DNA of 64,000 bases from Heligmosomoides polygyrus polygyrus (Eukaryota > Nematoda > Chromadorea > Rhabditida > Heligmosomidae). Under the pieces are notes generated by a model. It saw only the letters and a program-made list of their open reading frames with translations. It was not told the DNA's origin and ran no database searches. The DNA is taken from NCBI GenBank assembly GCA_947396885.1, contig OX377205.1, positions 76,790,969-76,854,968 on the forward strand, in the 5' to 3' direction. The position numbers and the translations under genes are program-made. Below, piece by piece: positions 1 to 9,580 of the stretch (position 1 is the first letter of the stretch; every line of letters starts with the position of its first letter).

Positions 1-817
1 TCAGCTTTCGAACGTTCGGCTTCCACTAACGTCGATATTCTGCGCGGTGATAACTCTTGAATAGGGCATTTCAGAGCTGAGCAGAGAAATCAGAGCTTTC
101 TTCCAATCTAAGGGTTTTCCAACCACCCAGATTTCCAAAACTGTGCACATACCTATTTTTACGATTTAGGACAAGACCAGAAGATTCTCACTCTATAGGT
201 AGATACGCATAAATGGAAAGTTTTGACAAGGCAGCACATATGCACTCCAATAAACTCACTATTAGAAGAAGAATGCCTATCAGTCCATTTCTCGCCTCGA
301 TACCTTCAGTATAAGAGCTGCAGAAATTTCCCTTTCATGCAACCTAGAAAACGCCTAGAGCAGAGATTTTCAGACTTAAAGGCTCGTAGAAGCATCAGTG
401 AAACAAAGGTCGAGCACCAAAGTGAACGGAGCTCACTGACGCAGATGGAAATCAGAGCGATTAGGAAGCGCAGGAGGTAATCTGTCTAGTAATTACAGGT
501 CATCTAGCAGACAACACAGAAGATGGGATATGAAGATCCGGTTCAGGCATCATTCGGAGGACTTGACGCCATTATTGCAAGGTAGGTGTAACCGAAAAAA
601 AACTGCTAAAGGAAATCTCGTATGAGTGTTCGAGAAAGCATCGCAAGTGAGAACAAATACGCACTCCTTGTCCCTTTAGCTCCATCTTCTGAGGAAAAAT
701 GGATTCTAAATCTACAATGTAAACACCCATATTGGTTCACCGAACTATTGTGTTGTTTTATAATTAATGTCGTTTCTTCTCAAGGATGGCGTGAACAGTA
801 TATTTTTATGCAGTAGC
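1..817. other. Flank with no gene recognised
   Basis: I see no conserved protein, RNA or repeat boundary here. Two short open frames exist (223-480 and 622-816), but neither has recognisable domains or splice context. The second has a weak mariner-like stretch, EEKWIL, near 690-708 that is too short to call. Confidence 0.4.
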
Positions 818-827
818 AATTGCTTGA

Positions 828-1424
828 AAACAGGAGCAGGAGGAAACGAGCGGCTTGGTAAGCTTTCAAGAGCGTCGAAGAAGTCGTGAAGAAGAGGAAG
901 AACGTCTGACTCCGTGCCCAACTATTCGACTCCACTGTTCTTCCTGCCCTAACATACGCCTCAGAGACCTGGGTTATACGAAAGCAGGATGAACACGCGA
1001 TCAGCGTCGCGCAGCCTGGAATCGAGAGGACGATGCTCGGAGTGACACGACTCACGCATGTGAGAGAAGGCCTCCGGAGTTCCGAGCTTCGCCGACGTTT
1101 GAAGATCAGAGACGCTGTCACGTGGGCCAAGTTGTCGAAAATTAGGTGGGCCGGCCACGTAATGCGCTTCGCAGACACCCGCTGGACGAGAGCCACAACT
1201 GACTGGATTCCGCGGGATGTCAAGAGAACACCAGGACGCCCACCAATGCGTTGGTCGGACTTCTTCGTGAAAGCCCTGAACGACCGCTATGACGCTCTTC
1301 GTGTCCCTCGAGCGAGGAGGATCCATTGGAGCACTCTGGCACGCGACAGGGACGAATGGAGACGCTGCTGGCGCCCGCTCAAGCAAGTCGATGATTAAAG
1401 GGACGACAGGTGATACAGGTGAGT
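828..1424 (+). mobile_element. 5'-truncated RTE-clade LINE, 3' end, with target duplication
   Basis: This is the C-terminal end of an RTE-type reverse transcriptase ORF. The frame open from 1033 to the stop at 1398 carries RWAGHVMRFADTRWTRA and PGRPPMRWSDFFVKALNDRY. It matches the end of the longer copy at 45520-46980 almost residue for residue. Upstream, 831-1030 is the same protein with small indels. The element ends just after ggacgacaggtgatacaggt, the 3' end shared with the other copy. A perfect 10-bp repeat, aattgcttga, brackets it at 818-827 and 1425-1434, as expected for target-primed insertion of a severely 5'-truncated LINE. No endonuclease or RT core is present, so the copy is dead. 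Confidence 0.9.
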
Positions 1425-1524
1425 AATTGCTTGACTTACATTATTATACACTACTCTAAAGGTTAGACTTTAGTCTATCTTCTATCAAAAGCTGAGCGCC
1501 ATTGGCAGAAAATGATTAGATTGA

Positions 1525-1722
1525 AAGATGGACACTCAAGGAGAGCATTATTGGCATATTTTATTGTTTTACTTCCAAGAGGGCAAAAATGCGGCGCAAG
1601 CTCGGAAGAAATTATGTGAAGTTTATGGTAAGGACTGCCTTACCGAACGCCAGTGTCAACGTTGGTTTGCACTGTATACAACTGGAGTTATAACTATTCT
1701 CCTAAACAGAACCTTGCCGTAA
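1525..1722 (+). mobile_element. Mariner transposase N-terminal fragment
   Basis: The translation from 1528 begins with a helix-turn-helix region typical of mariner transposases: HYWHILLFYF, then KNAAQARKKLCEVYG, then LTERQCQRWFA. In the family this segment binds the terminal inverted repeat. The match stops after roughly 50 residues and runs into unrelated sequence ending at a stop at 1722. No DDD catalytic core follows, so this is an orphan piece. TIRs were not found nearby. Confidence 0.7.
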
Positions 1723-2725
1723 CTCTAACCTAATCTTGAGAGCAGAAGGCGATACGTCAGGCGTATAAACTGTGGCGATGTAAACTCTAGTGAATAGCAT
1801 TCGTTAGCAATATCGTAGTTGGAGGTAAACATACACCCATCCTTGGAAAAAGATTTGAAATCAGGGGTAGAGAAAACATTTCATTGAACAAGCAGTTCCC
1901 ACAGTACTTGAAGAGATTTTTCTCTAGCGCATTATTTGGTCTGAAAAAGTGATTCCTAAACAGGAACGTTTTAATTTAAAAGTAGATATTTAAATCTAAC
2001 ATTATTCCCAACTTCTCGCATCTTGAAGCCTCGGCATGGTAGGTTATGCTTCGAACTCACACACCGGATACCGCAGGGCTTGGTGTTCGTTCACGCTATC
2101 TTTTACAGCTCACAGTGAGGCAGAAACGGCAGAATGTCACTGGTAACAAAGAGGCACTCATTTTGGTTGTTCATTACGGATTTCTTGAGAAAATCACAGC
2201 CACCGCTTACTCCTTCCTTTACACTTGCTCGCGAAGCGTGTGATGAGAAAGAACGTTGGCGCTCAGTGATTCCCTTAGGTTTACGGATGAGTAATGCTGA
2301 TTTCTAGCAGTATTCCGGTCGTGCAGATGATGGCTTTCCCGCGGTTCTTTAAACTTGGACTCTCACGCGTTCAATACACGCTATACTCGTTCATCACAAG
2401 AAGCCATCTGCAAGTCCTTTCCAAGGCTGTCAAAGTTGGCTTGCCTCGTTCGTTTTACGTTAGCACTGCTGCGTCGTGCCCACCGCTTAAAGCACTACTA
2501 CGTTCCAGAACAGACAACAAGAGAGCAAGAGAGCTCATCCTGGGCGGCTTTCGCGTCGTAACAACTCACAGTCTCGGCCTACTTCTTCAACAGATGCAGG
2601 CGTTCACAGTTCTCAACAGCTTGTGTTGCCTGCTAATTTTGCTTCGTTTCTAATGCATACCAAATAACCAGGTTGTTGCAAATTTTTATCCCTTAACTTT
2701 GATGTTTGCTCACCACATGAGATGG
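1723..2725. other. Stretch without a recognised gene
   Basis: Open frames at 2046-2243, 2294-2653 and 2355-2561 have no recognisable motif. The last part (about 2600-2725) may be a LINE 3' untranslated region because it leads directly into a (TAAA)n tail. Confidence 0.3.
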
Positions 2726-2751
2726 AATAAGTAAATAAATAAATAAATAAA
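2726..2751 (+). repeat. (TAAA)n tail, probable CR1-type LINE 3' end
   Basis: An A-rich tetranucleotide run follows ...gagatggaataagtaaat. The same tail type closes the CR1 copy at 38420-39113 and, on the other strand, those at 23535, 45200 and 53360. The LINE body upstream is not recognisable, so only the tail is called. Confidence 0.4.
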
Positions 2752-2980
2752 CATGACACCAGCTCGCCTTTCAAGACAATTCCAGGAAGTTTCATACTGC
2801 CAAAGAGTTGAATGCTACAGGCTGCGTAAAAAGTATTGACGGGCCTTCTTTCTGTTTCAGCTCCAGTTTTCTCTTTCTACTTTTCAAGGGTTTTGCGGGT
2901 TATTTTTGTTATTGTGTTCAAAAAACAGCCTCGAAAAAACTGAAGGAACATGATACCATCGTCGTTATGGCGGCACTTTT

Positions 2981-3482
2981 TTGGCTGTAACCAAAGTAAA
3001 TGAATACTTCATTCACAAGAGAATTAAGCGATGTTCGAAACAGTCGGTGAGGAACGAGCTCAATAACCTAAAAGTCAACTACGGCTCTGTCACAACAGAC
3101 GGTGTCTACAAGATGTTCAAGAACGATAGCGTTCAATTCCAAAATTATCAATTTCTGTCCGTTGACAGGAAACAGATAAAGGCGCGCAGGTGTGAAGAGC
3201 TGCTTAGACGAGCACAGCATAAGCATGAATCCGCTGGACTACTCTTTGTAGGCGATGTTAGAGAATAGGGTCTGGACTAACAAGTCTCTGAAGACTACCC
3301 TGTTCAAAGCACGGGACGAAATACACGTAGAGCACTTTTGGTGCACAGCCGATGAGTTTCCCCGTAGGCTTTGCTCCCGTGTTCACAGTAGAGAAACCAA
3401 TATCGATTTCGAGTTACTCTACCGTGACAATAATTTTCCAAATTTTGGAAGTGTTGCGTTAAATCTTACAGCGCATTGCTAA
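2981..3482 (+). other. Unassigned open frames
   Basis: Two partly overlapping frames (2981-3268, 95 codons; 3255-3482, 75 codons) are Lys/Arg rich and unbroken but match no family I recognise. They could be a decayed transposase or chance frames. There is no clear splice acceptor or start context. Confidence 0.2.
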
Positions 3483-4427
3483 TTCCACAACTGCCTTTTA
3501 CTGCGCCAACACACTTCTTATGCACTCTGTACATAACACCCATCTCCCGAAAACTTTAAAAGCATTTTCAAGAAAACATTTATTAGCATTTGTGGCAACC
3601 ATGTAGCTTATTCTTTTTCCGACTGCCATTGAACTATTTTCGAAGAAAAGTTGTGACTTTTTTCAGATTTATCTGCCTGATTCGCAGTAGTTTCATTCAC
3701 GTTCAGAAACACTCAATAGTCTTTTCGAGTAACGATCGGTTCACACATTCTCAAAAATTACTGAAACTCCAGCAGAAACGTTTACCCTACAATTGACATA
3801 ATGAGGTTTTCAAGGACAGCTTCTCAGACCACCTTTGTCTTTCTAAAAAGCGTCACAATGAAGGAGCGTCGACAAAATCTTGGTGATAACTCCCCCAAGA
3901 CCTCCGACTCAGGTTCGCTTCTGCAAGCTCACGAATAGTGTTTCAAATACAACTTTGTTGGGTGAAATGACAACTTTGCACTATTGTCGTTACCAATGGC
4001 AACTATGAATTATTTCCTATTCCCTTGCACTTCAGCTGATCTAAAAAGCCATGTAGTCAGAATGTTCTCTGTAGTAAATGCGTTGGTGGATACTACAAAA
4101 CTTCTTATCCTGAATCGAGCGTCCTAGAATACAAGCTTTGGCTTTTGAGACGCTGCTATGTACATTGTTTTCTTGTCACTAGGAGATGTTGTGCGCATAC
4201 CATCTACTACCATAATGCAGTTGCATTAAACGATGGAAAGTTCAAGGGTAATCAGTGCCGTTTTAGAGTGAGCTGCTCATCTTGCTCCTACAAGATATCA
4301 TCCAAATTTTGAGAAACTCACAGAGATGCTACGGTGCTTCTTCAAGGTACAAACATATTGCGTAATAGAGGCAAATTTCTCTAGCTTTCGAACGGTAACC
4401 TAACATTTGTTCAAAGGGAAAATGGTA
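3483..4427. other. AT-rich stretch, nothing recognised
   Basis: No protein motif, RNA or repeat structure was found here on either strand. Confidence 0.35.
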
Positions 4428-5008
4428 TAGAGGATCTGTGATCTCTATTTGTTTAATATGATATGTGCTGTATCAGTATCGCAGCTGCACGTGGTATAAA
4501 TGGGGTGGCTGGTTACTAGTTTCATTCTTCTTGGTATGCTGGTTTCATTCTTCTTGTTCTCATCCTTCTGCTGTTCCTGTGGAATAAAGAAGTGGCGGTT
4601 CGGTTGAACACAACAATACACAAGACCCGCGTGGCAACGGTTCGGATCCCGCTCAACGGATCCCGTTTATGGTGCATCGGCCGATCGAAGGAGTCCAAGA
4701 TCACTAAAGTAAGCCACTTACATTCAGGTAGGATGCTCGCCTGCCACGCGAGCGGCCCGGGTTCGATTCCCGGCCGATGCACCGTAAGCCGGATCCGTTG
4801 AGCATGATTCAAACCGTTGCCACGCGAGTCTTCTGTCTTGTTGAGTTCAACCGATGCGCCACTTCTTTATTCCACAGGAACAGTGGAAGAGCAAGAACAA
4901 GCAGAATTAAACCAATATCGCAGCATACCCTATTTATACCACGGGCAGCTGCGATACTGATACAACACATATCATAGTAAACGAATACAGATCACAGATC
5001 TTCTATAA
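4428..5008. repeat. Long foldback element with tRNA-Gly remnant in its centre
   Basis: Two arms of roughly 235-250 bp are imperfect reverse complements (4428-4680 and 4775-5008). Shared blocks include atcagtatcgcagctgc, gtggtataaat, cctgtggaataaagaagtgg, cgcgtggcaacggtt and gctcaacggatcc. The outer ends read tagaggatctgtgatc and gatcacagatcttcta, each flanked by ta, compatible with a TA target duplication. The spacer (about 4681-4774) holds the 3' part of a tRNA-Gly. The ggtgcatcgg in the left arm is the mirror of the tRNA 3' acceptor strand. It is therefore either a foldback transposon or an inverted duplication whose breakpoint lies in a tRNA gene. Confidence 0.75.
4723..4780 (+). pseudogene. 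tRNA-Gly(GCC) pseudogene, 3' part
   Basis: The anticodon arm ctcgc-ctgccac-gcgag (anticodon GCC), the T arm ccggg-ttcgatt-cccgg and the 3' acceptor strand ccgatgc are intact, preceded by a partial D arm ttcaggtagga. The 5' acceptor strand and D-stem start are not contiguous: the nearest gcatcgg lies about 36 bases too far upstream, in the inverted arm. It is a 5'-damaged tRNA embedded in the foldback, unlikely to be processed as a normal tRNA although both internal promoter boxes may survive in part. Confidence 0.75.
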
Positions 5009-5199
5009 ATGGTGAAGTTATTATAACTGACTGTAGTTGTAACAGACTTCTCCTTGCGGCAGTGTATGTGAACAGAAAGAATGCCGAAAAATTACCGACG
5101 ATTTACACACATTTAATCATACGGACAAATTGTATAGGAATGCGCTAAAAGTGAATGCATTCAAAACTGAGGATGGATAAGGATCTACGACGTAATAAA

Positions 5200-5491
5200 G
5201 GGTGAAGGATAAAGGACGACGTTATTCATTTTCTTTTGGGGTGTGCCACGCATTCTACTTCTACGGGATATCGTGGAGGCGATTTGAGTGCGTATTTAGC
5301 CATACAATGATTTGCGATGGCCAGCCGATGAATAAGTCAGCGCTCTATCCTTCAGAGACAGGTCTGGTACCAATTCACTGACCCCGAAGGGATGGAAGGC
5401 TTGGCTGGCCCGGGCGGGAAATCCTAACCAGGAGCCTGGCATCGGGTGTATGCGACAGTTGGCGCCTCCTCCAACTTCGGTACACGCGCCT
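5200..5491 (-). mobile_element. tRNA-derived SINE, family A, with 14-bp target duplication
   Basis: Read on the minus strand it starts ggcgcgtgta with a Pol III A-box-like block next to ttggaggaggcgcc. A B-box-like segment before the ggatttcccgcc equivalent follows, then a unique body and a 3' end of ttatcc-type repeats (plus strand: ggataaaggacgacg). Direct repeats tacgacgtaataaa (5186-5199) and tacgtcgtaataaa (5492-5505) differ at one base and mark the insertion. Other copies lie at 17339, 17656, 18600, 30425, 49465 and 55370. The family is non-coding and would need a LINE partner. Confidence 0.8.
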
Positions 5492-5505
5492 TACGTCGTA
5501 ATAAA

Positions 5506-5798
5506 AACTGAAAAAGTGCAACTCATAATATCCATTTTTAAAAAATATTATTAGTAGAATCCGCAGGTTAACAACATTCATCTTTGCACTATCATTCAGG
5601 CCAGATAGCAATAATGATTGGTTATGATTTCGTTCATTACTCTAATCGCATTATTTTTGAGACGAAATAGTTGCTCCTTACCATAATGGGAAGGTTGTGG
5701 CCAATGGACGATTGCTTATGCACTGCATTGGAAGTGAATTATGAACGGCGAAGAGAGCGTTCTATGCTTCCGTCGGATGTCAATTTGTGTAAACTAAC
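5506..5798. other. Presumed intron of the minus-strand host gene
   Basis: This stretch lies downstream (minus strand) of the candidate doublecortin exon. It shows no further recognisable exon, so it would be intron sequence if that exon is real. The SINE at 5200-5491 would lie in the same intron. Confidence 0.3.
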
Positions 5799-5945
5799 CG
5801 TAAAGTACTCGTCGCCTTCCTTATAGAAGAACACGGTCTTGGCCGAGTACGGTCTCGTAAACGTCCGATCCTGATTGTCGTAGGTACGTATCATACCGTT
5901 TCGAGGCAAGACCGGAATGTTCGGTGGTGCGAACGACGACACCAT
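5799..5945 (-). CDS. Probable first coding exon of a doublecortin-domain gene
   Basis: On the minus strand an ATG at 5945 opens 49 codons ending in AKTVFFYKEGDEYFT. This resembles the start of doublecortin (DCX) domains, where a KKVRFYRNGDRYF-like strand opens the microtubule-binding fold. The frame ends exactly at a consensus nematode donor (ACG then GTTAGT, 5798-5793), in phase 0. Six bases upstream of the ATG is a TTCAG acceptor, fitting spliced-leader trans-splicing of a first exon. The rest of the DCX domain should lie further left on the minus strand, but no second exon was found in the 5.8 kb available; introns may be long and filled with repeats. Product and symbol cannot be fixed from 49 residues. 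Confidence 0.55.
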
Positions 5946-5951
5946 TGTGGC

Positions 5952-5964
5952 CTGAACTGAACAA
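5952..5964 (-). promoter_or_regulatory. Candidate splice or trans-splice acceptor before the DCX exon
   Basis: The minus strand reads attgttcagttcag, then gccaca, then ATG. The pyrimidine-rich TTCAG six bases from the start codon fits an SL1-type trans-splice site. Confidence 0.45.
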
Positions 5965-7217
5965 TGTTTAGACGAGACGAGAAAGCTCTGTGGACATACG
6001 TGCGAAACAAAACATTTTCAGAGAGAAACCCCGGAAACAGTCCGCAATAGCTTTTCATCATCGACGTAATAATGGTAAATTATTGAATTCTGATGGCCAC
6101 CAGGCTCTGGGAGCAGCCTAACTGCACCTTGACATACGCTGATCTGTTTGTCTGTAGGCAACCTTTTGTGTCCAATAAGCCTCGGTAATTAATGCCAAGC
6201 AGCTCGCCCCCGAGTACCCGCCCTATCGCTACCCGCTCGCTGTGAGGGTAACTCAACAGGGGTGGGAACAAATATTCTGTAGCGTAAAAACTGTAAGAAA
6301 TGACGTAAAAGATGCATACCCTGTGAGGATAACTTAACAAAACGTTGAGCATTGAGTGTAGAAATGTTTCAAGCTGTGAAACAAGATTGTTAATAAAATT
6401 TTGTCCTGCTATCCTTTTTCTCGTTATATAACAGCTTTCGGGCCCATCCTAATCGGAGGGGAGCATATAGTGATTTGCGTCTCCATTCCCCTGTAAGCTC
6501 CTACGAGAGATTCAGCTGCTGTCCCATGCAAGAATTTTGATTTAAATTTAGAGGAGATGGTTGTATGACATGTAATGACCTGCCCAATAGGCTCTTTACG
6601 GTTGCCCCTTCCGACTAGGATAGATCCCAGCCTTTTCGATAACCTAGCCGGATTAAATTTGAGTGAATACTAGTTAAGTGAAAGGCTAAAGTAAGAGGTG
6701 GCCTAGATGCAAACAAAGCCTTACTTTATTTTGTTTAATGTACGTGAGAAATGTGGCATGAGCACATTCAAGAACACCACACTCAAAAAAGAGCTCAAAT
6801 TAAAATTATTCCAAATCTGAAACTGCAAGAATAGCTAACAAATAATAAGGAGAAGTGAGCTTTAATGCGGAAAGAAACGTTCCTCTGTTAGTCAGCACTC
6901 TTTGTAAACCAAGCCGGCTCTGAGTATGTACACCTGAGCAAGAACAATCTACTATCCATTTCTGTTCCTGCTTTTAGGAAATTAATTAGGGAAACCTCCC
7001 ACTAGAGTCTGCATTTCCACGGTGTTTGATTCGTTCTTCCCTCCAAGCGCTAAATTAGGCCCAATACCCAAAGTTACAATTTTTAGTGTTTCTATACTTA
7101 TGAAACGCTGTGCAAATGGAACTACTACGCGAGGTCAGAAAATAAAACTCTCGCGTTCTTTCTGATACTGCACAAAGCACAAAGATTAACGGCGCATGTA
7201 CGTTTTTGAGAAACGTT
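5965..7217. other. Intergenic stretch, nothing firmly recognised
   Basis: A short direct duplication, ctgtgagggtaactcaacag (near 6240) and ctgtgaggataacttaaca (near 6320), is visible. Otherwise there are only short chance frames. Promoter elements for the minus-strand exon may lie here but none is obvious. Confidence 0.35.
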
Positions 7218-7223
7218 TCTTCT

Positions 7224-7521
7224 GTAAGCGGAGCTAGCTGAGCGTTCTGTGATTTCCTCGCCTTCTCTGATCCGATTGATTCCAGCAAGCCGAGGCGGGG
7301 AGCGATCGAGGAGATGCGACGAGGCGACGACGGCGGCCGGCGGCATCGAGGACAACGGCGGCGGCGAGGACCCCAACGACAGCGAGCTCAAGGGCGACTC
7401 CGAGGGCAACACGATGGACTCCTCATCCCGGGACACTGTGATCCGCCCTTTCGTCTATATATCGACTGCTGCTATGGATAAACCTTTCGCCGAACCCAGT
7501 GTTTCCACCCCTCGCACTTAC
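7224..7521 (+). repeat. 5' LTR of the gag-env-helicase element
   Basis: 298 bp, starting gtaagcggagctagc and ending cccctcgcacttac; the mirrored ends GTAAG/CTTAC are the terminal inverted repeat. It is GC-rich in the middle and has a TATA-like motif near its right end. The open frame within it (7249-7527) and its antisense partner recur in both LTRs simply because the repeat is duplicated; neither is supported as a gene. Confidence 0.9.
7455..7462 (+). promoter_or_regulatory. TATA-like box in the LTR
   Basis: ctatatat lies about 60 bases before the LTR end, a plausible core promoter for genomic transcription of the element, with R starting roughly 25-30 bases downstream. The same motif sits in the 3' LTR at about 15307-15314. 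Confidence 0.45.
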
Positions 7522-7539
7522 TGGTAGCAGCGAGTGAGG
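7522..7539 (+). promoter_or_regulatory. Primer-binding-site candidate
   Basis: Directly after the LTR the sequence is tggtagcagcgagtgagg. TGG pairs with the CCA end of a tRNA, and tggtagcag matches the 3' end of initiator tRNA-Met as I remember it; the next bases agree only in part. The primer identity is therefore an inference. Confidence 0.55.
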
Positions 7540-9196
7540 GGTCACGTCCTCGGGAAAATAGAGGTACGACATTTTCAATCGTCGAGTGTTTTGTTCGGTT
7601 ACGCCGCCTCGTAGAGGCATAAACAGATCTGGCCAATCTGCTTTTGCCTGCGGCTGCCGGGCCAGCCGATAGTAGCGATCGTCTGCATCCTCTCCTCGAC
7701 ATTTTTTTGTTGATTACGGTATATTAGAATAGAAATCCGATCGGTTAGCTTGTGAAGCTATTCTTCAGAGCTCTCTATTAGACTTATGGGTTTTCAGGTA
7801 CCATTAGCATGGCTGAGCAGCTCCGTGTGGCGTCAAACGCAGAGATTCCGCAAGTAGCGGCGATTTTGCAGCAAAGTGCGATGGTTAGTTTTCAGTACTG
7901 GAGAAGTCAACGCATATGGACACGTCGGTTAAAGCCATATGCCAGGAGTAGTGCGATGTGTGGCCCGAAGTGATTCTAAAGTGAGTCCGTTTAGGTTTTT
8001 CTTTGCTGTCTGCAGTGGCGAGTGGATATTAATAGGCCCATATTCGAGATAAATACAGTTTAAGCGTTCGGAATGTAATTTCCATTGTGACCAATCACTC
8101 GATTTCGTTCTGTGGCGTTAAGCAATCCAACAGCGCGTGCGTTTTCCTATTTAAATTCATTTCTTGGTCTCGCCCTTGCCTTTTTCTCCTCACAGCTTAG
8201 CGGCAGGCATGAGTCATCGCTCACGCTGAGGCGATAGAAAGCGCGCTCCGTCGCAACGCATGTGCAGCCGCCCGTTTGAATTCGATGACTCACGCTAGGT
8301 TCAGCTCAGTGACGACGGAGCTTCCTCCTGGACCCACAGGTCAGTTTATTCCTTGTTACTGCCTTTTTTTCGTCATATTGCTCGTATAGTGCTGTATAGT
8401 CGTAACATTTCGTCGTGCTTTCGGTGCGGTTGAACAATCGTCGCGTCATCGTCATCACAATCGAGGCGATCTCGTAGAACTCCGTCTCTGCCGCCCTGGG
8501 AGGACCACGCGTTTGTGAGTTGCTCTTTTCACTTCTATTTTTTTCTCCACGCGACCCCGATTGCATATTTTGATCATTGGGACCGACGCTGTTTGTTCAC
8601 TGAGTCTCCCGGAGTCTAGTGCCCGGGATTGGGCTTGCTATCCACTCGGTGGGTTCCATGGCAGTCGTAGCGCGCGCTAATTCGCGAGTTTCGCTAATAA
8701 CCGGGTGCACCCCACAGGTTTTTCTTCTTCTTCCTCAGTCGCTCCTGCACCACTTTCTTAGGTCACGGCTATAGAGGTTCCGACCAGAGCACGGTGCGTG
8801 ATCAGTTCTCACAGACATCTCCCAGCCGGCTTAGGAATTCACAACATTAGCGCGGCTTGGTGTCGTTCCCATACCCATGGTATCCCCCACAGATAACATT
8901 CTCAGATACGGCATGTCTTCATTCCACCGCAGACTTTGTTTATATCATTACAGTAAGCCGGAACAATGTAAGATGTAAACGACGCAAGGCATCTCATGTT
9001 GATCCTCCGCTAGGTTTTCCATCTTGATGTCGGGTGAGAATACTTCCGAACATCCCACAGCGGCATATCCACATTCCGCTTCGTCGCTCTGCCGACCTTC
9101 AAGAGGATATAAACGGCTCGAGTTAGCGGAACAGTCACTCTTATTCACTGGTTCAACACCCGTGTACACCATCGCCGTTCATCTGTTACTGCAGCT
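7540..9196 (+). other. Long leader of the LTR element, with splice-like signals
   Basis: 1.66 kb without a long gene. It contains a 54-codon frame (7809-7973) of unknown meaning, a strong donor gtgagt at 7981, and strong pyrimidine-rich acceptors ending ctcacag (near 8194) and ttcttcttcctcag (near 8739). A second donor, agggtgagt, lies just after the first gag codons (near 9232). A spliced leader or subgenomic RNAs are plausible; nothing else was recognised. Confidence 0.4.
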
Positions 9197-9580
9197 ATGG
9201 GCCCACCTACTACTAGGTCACAGACCAAGAAGGGTGAGTCCCGGGTCGAAGCTACCCATCAACATAGTATATCTTGGAAGCATGAGGACACGTCAGCAGA
9301 AGATAGCCAGGCCCCCACTGATACCTCCGCGTGGATGGACCCCTTACTGAGCGTCTTCCAAGACTTGGACGATTCGGCTACTGTTAGAGGGAAGGACGCA
9401 AAGCTTTTTCGCGATGTGACCGCCGACGCTGTAGCGGGTGTTCGCCAGGAGTCTCGACACACTTCTTCGCGTTTGGCCCAGGAAATCAGGGAAGGAAACG
9501 CCACCTTACTCGCAGGACTGAACACTTCGTTTGGGGCGACGATGACCGTATTTGGTCTATGCCCACGGTCGCCACTCTGA
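9197..9580 (+). CDS. Gag N-terminal frame
   Basis: An ATG at 9197 (MGPPTTRSQTKKGES) opens 127 codons that look like a Gag N-terminal region: a basic start, acidic middle and a helical segment near LAQEIREGNATLLAGL. The Gag continuation is in the -1 frame relative to this one, and the two overlap at 9559-9580. The next frame is open upstream of its own ATG (at least from 9481), so a single indel, a programmed -1 shift or two separate proteins are all possible. I see no classical heptanucleotide slip site that would settle it. Confidence 0.6.
   Translation: MGPPTTRSQTKKGESRVEATHQHSISWKHEDTSAEDSQAPTDTSAWMDPLLSVFQDLDDSATVRGKDAKLFRDVTADAVAGVRQESRHTSSRLAQEIREGNATLLAGLNTSFGATMTVFGLCPRSPL

Noticed and set aside
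622..816. Mariner-like EEKWIL stretch
   Set aside because: Too short and without flanking catalytic motifs; chance similarity cannot be excluded.
7125..7436. Minus-strand ORF within the LTR, repeated at 15040-15288
   Set aside because: It recurs only because the LTR is duplicated, lies antisense in a GC-rich repeat, and has a low-complexity Ser/Pro composition without motifs.
7249..7527. Plus-strand ORF within the LTR
   Set aside because: The frame runs through the likely promoter and the LTR end and has no domain; a GC-rich chance frame is more likely.
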